DNA from: a virus
Direction: 5' to 3' (one strand)
Length of the DNA: 30,247 bases
IMG/VR virus record: IMGVR_UViG_3300025647_000177
Location: 1-30,247 of that record
Numbering within the stretch: the stretch's first letter is position 1; each line of letters begins with the position of its first letter. Below are positions 25,024-30,247 of this stretch, in pieces. A model generated the notes under the pieces. It saw nothing but the letters and a program-made list of their open reading frames with translations. It did not search any database and was not told the DNA's origin. A program made the translations under genes and the position numbers.

Positions 25024-26682
25024 TACCGGACGCGCACCATAGAGCGGGCTCTTAGGTTCCATCCATGAAGCGCGGACGACATCATAGAGCGCACTCTTCG
25101 CACCATCGGCCACAAGGCCCTGAAAATAGGTGTTAGCACCATCTGTGAAACCGACACCGCCGCGCCGGCGCCCGCTGTAGTGTTGGATGATATGGCCCAC
25201 ATTGACGCGCTCTTTTATATGATCGAAGTAACCTCGCATCTCAGGCCAACGAGCGAACCAAGCGCGCTTGAGGTCTTCAGCTTCTTTCTCAGTGATCGCC
25301 AGATCATAGCCACTTTTCGCGAACGCGACAAGACCGCCCGCACTAAGCCCTCCCGGTAGACCAAAGTTAGGCACTTTTGCAAGTTTGCGGAGCTTGAGTA
25401 TTTGTTTATCTTTTGCGGCCTTGAGCTCAAGAGCGCGCTCATAAGTCACGCCCGCAAGATCAGCAGCGAGAGCAAGATGCAGATCTTGACCTTGCGCTAT
25501 AGCTTGCGCCATCTTTGAAGAAAGACCAAGGTTTAAGCATACTTGAGCAAGTGCCACTAACTCGGCTGTGGAATAGTCCGCGCCGATGTAAACGCACCCC
25601 TCACGAGGTCTAAAGCACTCTCTCACACCACCTTCTTGTGGTAGTTGCTGTAAATTGGGCTTCGTACAGCTAGTCCGCCCCGTTCTCACAAGCACATTCC
25701 ATCGAGGGTTGAGCGGGCGCTCTGTGGCGCTTTCAACTGTTGGGCCAAATGTTCCTGATAACTTATCTAATTTCATCCATTTAGCTAGGCTCTTAAGAAT
25801 CGGTTCTCCGCTCTCCTCTAATACTTCACTTGATGTCTGTACGGCGCCTTTTTCGGTGCGTGGTGTGTCTTCTCCATAACTCGCCTCGATCACTGCTTTG
25901 ATCGCGCTCATGTTGCGTTTACCATCGGCCTTGAGTAAACCGAATTCCACAAGCTCTCGTTCAAGTTTAGTTCGCTCTGCGGTGAGCTCATCGCGCCAAG
26001 ATTCAACGCTCTCTGAGCTTGTTCGTAACCCCCAAAGCTCAAGATGATGAAGCGCCCATGCTGCGCGCGTTTGGATGTCATAGCTCGCGAGGTAGCGATA
26101 AGGCCCGCGCGTGACGTGCTCTACGTTCGTGAGTCTCTCTTGTTGCGTTTCAAAGATTTGGTGCGTGATCCTTGCATCTTCTAGCGCGTATTCTCTCGCC
26201 TCTTCTGACCATTGATCGAGAGGTACATCAATAAGCTTACCGTACTGATAGCGCGGGCTCTTCGGGTCTAGTTTTTGATCAGAGATATCGATCCCAAGCA
26301 AGCCTCTTGCGAGTTGAGCGAGGCTTACTCCTTGTGAGATGATCGGGCGCCCTATCTCAGGGTGTTGTGTCCATCCATGATAGAGTGCATATAAACGCTC
26401 ATGTATACCTGTGTCCCATACACGCCCGCGATCATATAAGCGCCAAATTGGAGCCGCTAAAGATGGTCGATGGCGTATGATCACCGCGAGGTCAAAAGCA
26501 ATATTATGACCGATTAACCAACCTTGATCGAGCCTTACCCATTTCTCGATCAGATCACACCCATCATCAGGGCTCAAGAGTTGGTGCGCGTGTCCATCGC
26601 TCGCGCTCATGCACGCTATGAGAGGCGCCTTACGCCCTTGGCCTATGAGCTCCGTTTCACAATCGATTGTTAAGTTTTTCAT
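24820..26682 (-). CDS. Family A DNA polymerase with 3'-5' exonuclease
   Basis: A 620-residue replicative polymerase. The proofreading domain is complete: IDCETE (Asp7, Glu9), GHNIAFD (Asp64), and YALED (Tyr165, Asp169). Polymerase motifs follow in order: RTGRTSCTKPNLQQLP (333-348), motif A YIGADYSTAEL (Asp369), motif B RKLAKVPNFGLPGGL (432-446) and motif C FIHDEI (His557, Asp558, Glu559). Motif B has Phe440 at the position that discriminates against dideoxynucleotides, and Gly444 where E. coli Pol I has Tyr766; an NFGxPGG form is familiar from other phage polymerases. It is the last gene of the leftward operon, and its 3' end overlaps the lipoprotein gene head-on. GGTG just upstream is only a weak ribosome binding site. 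Confidence 0.95.
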   Translation of the reverse strand: MKNLTIDCETELIGQGRKAPLIACMSASDGHAHQLLSPDDGCDLIEKWVRLDQGWLIGHNIAFDLAVIIRHRPSLAAPIWRLYDRGRVWDTGIHERLYALYHGWTQHPEIGRPIISQGVSLAQLARGLLGIDISDQKLDPKSPRYQYGKLIDVPLDQWSEEAREYALEDARITHQIFETQQERLTNVEHVTRGPYRYLASYDIQTRAAWALHHLELWGLRTSSESVESWRDELTAERTKLERELVEFGLLKADGKRNMSAIKAVIEASYGEDTPRTEKGAVQTSSEVLEESGEPILKSLAKWMKLDKLSGTFGPTVESATERPLNPRWNVLVRTGRTSCTKPNLQQLPQEGGVRECFRPREGCVYIGADYSTAELVALAQVCLNLGLSSKMAQAIAQGQDLHLALAADLAGVTYERALELKAAKDKQILKLRKLAKVPNFGLPGGLSAGGLVAFAKSGYDLAITEKEAEDLKRAWFARWPEMRGYFDHIKERVNVGHIIQHYSGRRRGGVGFTDGANTYFQGLVADGAKSALYDVVRASWMEPKSPLYGARPVLFIHDEIICEVELSRAPAAADELARLMLKGIKPFVPDLPILAEAWCSRLWRKGLEEMRDDYGVHIVQ

Positions 26683-26720
26683 TTTTTCACCATCGGCGCG
26701 GGCGCCTTATAGGGTGTTGT

Positions 26721-27212
26721 TTACGAGCGCGCTGGGCTCCAATGACATTTCGTGAATTCGTTGCCGTTGCGTGTCAATATTGTTTCTGTGCGGACGTGTA
26801 CGCGCTTTCCTGCTGCTTGCTGATCCGGCCCTGTAAGCGCTTCCATCAGCGCGCGACCAAATGAGCGCGGGTCGCCTTGTGGGTTAATTGCACAAACGAG
26901 AGCTTTAATATTTTGGAGGTAGGGGCGCTCATCAGCTTTGGCCACCCAATCATAACGCGCGCCTTCTTCGGTTTCGATGGTCGCGACAAAGACCGGGCGA
27001 TTATTGTTTTTCACGCTTTGAATTACTTTGAGCTCGATGATTGTTACATGAGTGTCAAGATTTGGCGGTAAATATCCATTTCTGTTTGGTGTTGTGTCAA
27101 CAGTTTCAAAATTATCCCAAACTGATGATGTTGCAGGCGTGTTGAAACCCTGTTGAGCGCCGTTAAATCCGTTGCTCTGATTGTTCCATGAATCGTTATT
27201 CCAATTACTCAT
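26721..27212 (-). CDS. Probable single-stranded DNA-binding-like protein
   Basis: A 163-residue protein. The first 45 residues are a disordered, Asn/Gln-rich segment (NDSWNNQSNGFNGAQQGF). Residues about 46-150 form a strand-rich core (GYLPPNLDTHVTIIELKVIQS, PVFVATIETEEG) as in an OB-type fold found in phage proteins encoded beside replication genes. SSBs more often have the flexible tail at the C-terminus; here it is N-terminal, and the end is basic (KCHWSPARS). A role in ssDNA binding is inferred from this fold-like pattern and its place between nuclease and polymerase genes. AAAGGA precedes the ATG by about 10 bases. Confidence 0.5.
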   Translation of the reverse strand: MSNWNNDSWNNQSNGFNGAQQGFNTPATSSVWDNFETVDTTPNRNGYLPPNLDTHVTIIELKVIQSVKNNNRPVFVATIETEEGARYDWVAKADERPYLQNIKALVCAINPQGDPRSFGRALMEALTGPDQQAAGKRVHVRTETILTRNGNEFTKCHWSPARS

Positions 27213-27230
27213 TTTTTCGTTCCTTTTCTT

Positions 27231-28907
27231 TTAACGTGTTCCTTTTATCGTGATATCAGCCAACGCGGATAAAACGTGTGAGCAGTGTCTATATAACGGG
27301 TGAGAGCTCTCTATCGTTACAATATTTTTCGAGAAGAGCCAAACTTTTTGACTCGCGAGTCGGGCGCCTAGTTGCTTCCACCCCTCATCATACTGAATTA
27401 ACGAGATTGGCTGATTGTGGCGCCGCTCGATGTCGGCTATCCACGGCGCGAGCTCTGTTAAGAGATCTGCACTCTCTCCTATAGAGCATAGCGCATCTAC
27501 ACATAATATTGTAGATGGTGTGTGATATTGGCTTGTCGGCTCTATGTCTTCTTCAGCTGTTGCCTCAGCGCCGTCTATACCTGCTTGGATCCATGCTTTT
27601 TGACGATGCGCTGAGAATATATCTTGTACTTCTTGTACTTCTTCTTGCACTTCTTCTTGTACTTGTTCTTGTACTTCTTCTTGTACTTTTTCTTGTACTT
27701 GTTCTTGCACTTTTGCGGATGCGTTAAACGCTGCAAAAAAATCATCTTGGCTCATTGTAGGTGTCTCTTTCGGTGTGTCTGTGATCCCGTATGTGATTTT
27801 GTGAAGGATTTCAAGGCGCTCACGGTTTGCGCTCATGGTGTCTCGTGTCAAATGTGCCGTTTGGCTCTCATACGTTGCGCGCGTCTGTGAGCTCATGATC
27901 GTTGTGAGCTCGTGGATCGCTTCGATAAGTTCAGGTGCTTTCATCTGAGATAGGCTCTTGTCATTCCATCTAAAACGAGGTAAGCGGCGCGCGGGTTGCT
28001 GATCTTCGGGCAAGGGTTCGCGGTCGGGTAGTCCATCCGGTGGGTTCGTTTGCTCGTATGCTGCACCCCTCAGATCTAACTCATCATCGATTTTAAGCGC
28101 TGGCCTGTCTTCGATGATGATCACTTTAGATGATGTCTCACCTCTGAGCGCGCTCATGAATGAGCTCACCTGAGCTTGTGAGGGCTCCGCTACCTGAATC
28201 AAAGCGCGCTGCGCTTGCGTGCAGTCATCGCGAAAAAAGCAACCACCGTATTTATCACAGCTCTGATAGTTGGGTTCGACCTCTGACCACTGCAGGGCGC
28301 TCGATGTCTCCTTTTGCTTTGCGACCTCCTTACCTATACGCGCTAGCGGTTCGCTGAGTTGAGCGCGCGTGAAGGTGCGGCTCACGAGCGCTGTCTTGAC
28401 TGCGCCTCGCGTTGTACCGTAGCTTAGGACAAATCTAAGCGGTTCACTAAACTCAATACCTAGCGCGCCACTCAACGCTACCGCGCTGTAAATGATCGCC
28501 TGAGTGTCTGTGGCTAGATCCTGCTCGTTTTTTGCATAGTCAAGTGTCGCGGTTGTCTTGTGGTCGATGATCTGATTCGTGGTAGGGTCGATTAGATCAA
28601 TACGGCCTCTCACTCGCGCGACCCATCCGGGAGGTGCAATGTCGAATGACTGCTCAACATGATCAGGGCTCACGCTACCGCCGGGGGGTAAGTGTCTGAG
28701 CATCGCGCGCGCTGTGCCGTCTGTCGGCGCGATCCCGTTCATTAACCACTGCTCGATTTGCTCATGTACGCGCGTTCCGCGCTCCGCTGCTGGTGAGCTC
28801 GGCGCGCGCTCTCCTAGCACGCTCTCACGATACCATTTGCGCGCGCAATCTCGGAAAGTTGAGATTTGGCTAGGGCTCGTTGAGCTCCATTGTTTATGCT
28901 CAGTCAT
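27231..28907 (-). CDS. Cas4/RecB-type PD-(D/E)XK nuclease with Fe-S cysteines and extra C-terminal domain
   Basis: A 558-residue protein. Residues 1-240 form a RecB/Cas4-like nuclease: SQISTFRDCARKWY with Cys21, RGTRVHEQI with His48, GRIDLID with Asp104, IIDHKTT with Asp115 and Lys117, and QAIIY with Gln136 and Tyr140. Cys217, Cys223 and Cys229 (SCDKYGGCFFRDDC) with Cys21 give the four-cysteine pattern that holds an iron-sulfur cluster in Cas4 and AddB. It probably trims DNA ends during phage replication or recombination. Residues 240-399 are a linker, 400-428 a tandem repeat of VQEE-like tetrads, and 430-558 an unrecognised domain (LLTELAPWIADIERRHN, YDEGWKQLGARL). No cas1 or cas2 lies nearby, so a CRISPR role is not supported. 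Confidence 0.82.
   Translation of the reverse strand: MTEHKQWSSTSPSQISTFRDCARKWYRESVLGERAPSSPAAERGTRVHEQIEQWLMNGIAPTDGTARAMLRHLPPGGSVSPDHVEQSFDIAPPGWVARVRGRIDLIDPTTNQIIDHKTTATLDYAKNEQDLATDTQAIIYSAVALSGALGIEFSEPLRFVLSYGTTRGAVKTALVSRTFTRAQLSEPLARIGKEVAKQKETSSALQWSEVEPNYQSCDKYGGCFFRDDCTQAQRALIQVAEPSQAQVSSFMSALRGETSSKVIIIEDRPALKIDDELDLRGAAYEQTNPPDGLPDREPLPEDQQPARRLPRFRWNDKSLSQMKAPELIEAIHELTTIMSSQTRATYESQTAHLTRDTMSANRERLEILHKITYGITDTPKETPTMSQDDFFAAFNASAKVQEQVQEKVQEEVQEQVQEEVQEEVQEVQDIFSAHRQKAWIQAGIDGAEATAEEDIEPTSQYHTPSTILCVDALCSIGESADLLTELAPWIADIERRHNQPISLIQYDEGWKQLGARLASQKVWLFSKNIVTIESSHPLYRHCSHVLSALADITIKGTR
27624..27710 (-). repeat. 12-base tandem repeat coding for VQEx tetrads
   Basis: Six tetrads VQE followed by Glu, Gln or Lys, then VQE and VQD, are encoded here by near-identical 12-base units (CTTGTACTTCTT type on the + strand). 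The unit length is a multiple of three, so gain or loss of copies keeps the nuclease frame. Silent and single-residue differences between units show it is not a fresh expansion. Confidence 0.85.
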
Positions 28908-29091
28908 TCGGCGCGTCTCCTCGATATGATGCAGGCAAAGTGAGCAAAAACGCGTTTAATTGGCTCTCAAGTGCTGCGACGATCAAGGGCGCCTCATCAC
29001 TCTGTTTCAGGGTCTCCAAAGTAGCTTTGATGCCCCTCAAGATCTCTTGACGTGTCTCTTTAATACTATGATGTCGATGAGAATGTGTCAT
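28900..29091 (-). CDS. Small protein of unknown function, 63 aa
   Basis: The start chosen is the ATG at 29091, which overlaps the stop of the DUF3310 gene as ATGA; GAGATTGAGATC just before it is a weak ribosome binding site. An upstream start giving 75 residues is possible but would lie inside the previous gene. The N-terminus is His-rich (MTHSHRHH), followed by two helices (KETRQEILRGIKATLETL and PLIVAALESQLNAFLL). No family is recognised. Its stop lies inside the start of the nuclease gene, so expression is probably coupled with both neighbours. Confidence 0.6.
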   Translation of the reverse strand: MTHSHRHHSIKETRQEILRGIKATLETLKQSDEAPLIVAALESQLNAFLLTLPASYRGDAPND

Positions 29092-29345
29092 GATCTCAAT
29101 CTCTCGATCTCGCGGTTCAAGTACCATAGCGCTTTTTTTAGGTCTTCGATCTCGCGCGTAGGGTCTTTGAGTCCTGCCCGAGAAAGGTATTTCACGCAGT
29201 TACCGCGATTAAAATTAAGACCCCATGCCTCAATCACATCTATAGCTTCTATTGTATCAGCGTGATAGTGTGCAGGATGGTTCACTCTTTCCTGTTCCGG
29301 CTCTTGCATTTCCTCAAGCGCTTCAATGAATTTACTTTTACTCAT
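29088..29345 (-). CDS. DUF3310 family protein
   Basis: A protein of about 85 residues with the full DUF3310 signature: VNHPAHYHADTIEAIDVIEAW, then NRGNCVKYLSRAGLKD and REIEDLKKALWYLNREIE. This family is common in tailed-phage early regions; it is sometimes annotated as a nucleotide kinase, but the activity is not well established. ATG at 29345 is preferred because AAGAGG lies 7 bases upstream; the ATG at 29351 is only one base from the same site. This is the first gene of the leftward operon. Confidence 0.88.
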   Translation of the reverse strand: MSKSKFIEALEEMQEPEQERVNHPAHYHADTIEAIDVIEAWGLNFNRGNCVKYLSRAGLKDPTREIEDLKKALWYLNREIERLRS

Positions 29346-29398
29346 TCTCATGCCTCTTGGTTAGTAGATTGTAAAATAGGATATGTATCAGATCTGTG

Positions 29399-29427
29399 AA
29401 AATAGCACTTGACAACCCGCGCGTCAA
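29399..29427 (-). promoter_or_regulatory. Leftward promoter of the replication operon
   Basis: Read on the minus strand, TTGACG at 29427-29422 matches five of six -35 bases, and TATTTT at 29404-29399 matches four of six -10 bases, with a 17-base spacer. Transcription would run into the DUF3310 gene about 50 bases on. It overlaps the rightward promoter, so RNA polymerase could not occupy both together. Confidence 0.55.
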
Positions 29428-29429
29428 GT
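29407..29429. repeat. Perfect inverted repeat (7-base arms), likely operator
   Basis: ACTTGAC at 29407-29413 and GTCAAGT at 29423-29429 are perfect reverse complements divided by 9 bases. Both -35 boxes of the divergent promoters lie within the arms, so a dimeric regulator on this 23-base site would block or tune both promoters. No repressor gene is in the window. Confidence 0.65.
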
Positions 29430-29438
29430 CTCTATTTC
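29409..29438 (+). promoter_or_regulatory. Rightward promoter of the primase-like gene
   Basis: TTGACA at 29409-29414 is a perfect -35 box. TATTTC at 29433-29438 is a weak -10 (three of six), with an 18-base spacer. The weak -10 hints at a need for activation or at low basal use. The leader then runs through a pyrimidine-rich stretch and a run of eight A before AAGGAG. Confidence 0.45.
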
Positions 29439-29472
29439 TGAGTCTCTCTTTCTCAAAAAAAAGGAGTATCAC

Positions 29473-30247
29473 ATGATCATCAGCGCTCTACCCGTGAGCT
29501 ATTACAACGGGCGCTACTCGACCCCTAGCGCGTGGAAGGTTGGCGAACCTCACCCTAACCAACTGAAACCAATGAACTTTCGAGAGGCGCTTTCTCTTGA
29601 TTGGTGCACTGTCACAAGAAACAATCAAGAGGCATGGCTATATCCTATCGCCGCACAAGGTGGACAACCGCTCCGGCCATCGCGCGAAGGGCGAGGGCTC
29701 AACACTGATCTCATTAAACGTGAGCTTGATATTGATCTCTTCACGAGTGGTATCTTTATTGATCTCGATGACAAAGACGCACACAAGAGCCCGGAAGCGC
29801 GCTCAGGCCAAGACTTCTTTGAGCTTGTAGAGCGTATCATTGAACCCTTTAAAAATATGCAAGGTGCCTTCTATTATCGCACCTTGCGGGGCGCGCGAAT
29901 CGGCCTCATCTTTGAGATTCCTGTAGATCTAGCCTTAGGAGACCGCGCGCGCCGCGCCTTCTTTTTACAGCTTGAGCAGATGTTCAGCGAGTATGATCGG
30001 GTCGATGTTGATAAAGGCTCAACTCAGATCACGCGAGGATTCGCAGCGCCTCATATCTATAAAAAAGGTGAGCGCGTCACCGCTGACTTTGCGCAACTCT
30101 TCATTCACCCTGAAGACATGAGTATTGAGTTTATCAATATCCTCGCGGACAGATGGACTACACACTTAAAATCAGTAGGAGACAGCGCAAGCGCGGCAGA
30201 CAGTGAGCGCAGACCGCAGGCGTCCCAAAGCGCGACAGCGCGGGAGG
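29473..30247 (+). CDS. Probable primase-polymerase, N-terminal part (partial)
   Basis: 258 codons are visible before the window ends. AAGGAG lies about 8 bases before the ATG. The sequence FTSGIFIDLDDKD (Asp97 and Asp99) fits motif I of archaeo-eukaryotic primase-type enzymes (hydrophobic stretch, DxD). Further on, GAFYYRTLRGARIGLIFEIPV and YDRVDVDKGSTQITRGFAAPHIYKKG resemble the BT4734/VirE-N-like branch, in which a substrate-binding strand is followed by VD-x-S/T...R. After about residue 230 a Ser/Ala/Gln-rich linker begins, so a second domain, possibly a helicase, may lie beyond the edge. A third metal-binding residue was not located with certainty, so function is probable rather than proven. 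Confidence 0.6.
   Translation, partial: MIISALPVSYYNGRYSTPSAWKVGEPHPNQLKPMNFREALSLDWCTVTRNNQEAWLYPIAAQGGQPLRPSREGRGLNTDLIKRELDIDLFTSGIFIDLDDKDAHKSPEARSGQDFFELVERIIEPFKNMQGAFYYRTLRGARIGLIFEIPVDLALGDRARRAFFLQLEQMFSEYDRVDVDKGSTQITRGFAAPHIYKKGERVTADFAQLFIHPEDMSIEFINILADRWTTHLKSVGDSASAADSERRPQASQSATARE

Noticed and set aside
26695-26706. GGCGC-GG-GCGCC hairpin before the polymerase gene as a terminator
   Set aside because: The loop is only two bases and there is no suitable T-run after it in the direction of transcription. GCGC-rich dyads arise often by composition alone.
27624-27710. Regular short repeats that could be taken for a CRISPR array
   Set aside because: The units are 12 bases, contiguous and without spacers, and they keep the reading frame of the nuclease gene. 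The Cas4-like nuclease has no cas1 or cas2 beside it.
27515-27890. Two plus-strand Leu/Phe-rich frames that resemble membrane proteins
   Set aside because: They are the reverse strand of the VQEx repeat, which reads as runs of Leu, Val, Phe and Tyr. No start signal or context supports them.
1-30247. tRNA genes, attachment sites or an origin of replication
   Set aside because: The window is almost fully coding. The only gaps are short promoter or ribosome-binding regions, and no cloverleaf, repeat cluster or integrase-linked site was seen.

Overview
This window is part of the genome of a tailed phage (or an integrated copy) with a contractile tail. It carries a capsid with its maturation protease, a neck, a tail sheath and tube, a tape measure, and a baseplate with J-like and gp25-like parts. 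The host is probably Gram-negative, because the lysis cassette ends in what looks like an inner/outer membrane spanin pair. No integrase, tRNA, CRISPR array or insertion sequence was seen. The DNA is strikingly rich in GCGC and GATC words. No endolysin, terminase or portal gene is visible; the last two would be expected just upstream of base 1.

Layout. Bases 1-5,100 hold head-associated genes: two proteins of unknown role, a large DdrB/ParB-like protein, a Mu F-like minor head protein and an XkdF-like prohead protease. Bases 5,100-7,400 hold the scaffold, the major capsid protein (SPO1/jumbo-phage type with an Ig-like insert) and a small basic protein. Bases 7,380-10,445 encode neck and tail-completion proteins. 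A near-consensus sigma70 promoter at 10,431-10,459 starts the tail segment: sheath, tube, two overlapping tail chaperone reading frames, tape measure, hub, spike-like protein, LysM/gp25 fusion, baseplate J, fibre-like proteins and a gpI-like protein (10,496-23,971). A holin-like protein, an i-spanin-like protein and a lipoprotein (23,980-25,023) close the rightward late block.

The leftward block (29,345 down to 24,820) is a compact replication operon. In order of transcription it encodes a DUF3310 protein, a 63-residue protein, a Cas4/RecB-type nuclease with an extra C-terminal domain, an SSB-like protein and a family A DNA polymerase. Its last gene collides head-on with the lipoprotein gene, overlapping by 204 bases. 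A rightward gene at 29,473, cut by the window edge, encodes a probable primase-polymerase. It is divided from the leftward operon by a 127-base region with two overlapping divergent promoters, whose -35 boxes both sit in one perfect inverted repeat.

The most interesting points are these. A block at the C-terminus of the protease is homologous to the N-terminal arm of the capsid protein and is held by selection at the protein level. A single dyad may act as a switch between the divergent promoters. A 10-base direct repeat brackets the late tail promoter. The second tail chaperone frame has both its own strong ribosome binding site and a slippery sequence. A DdrB-like protein is encoded among head genes.
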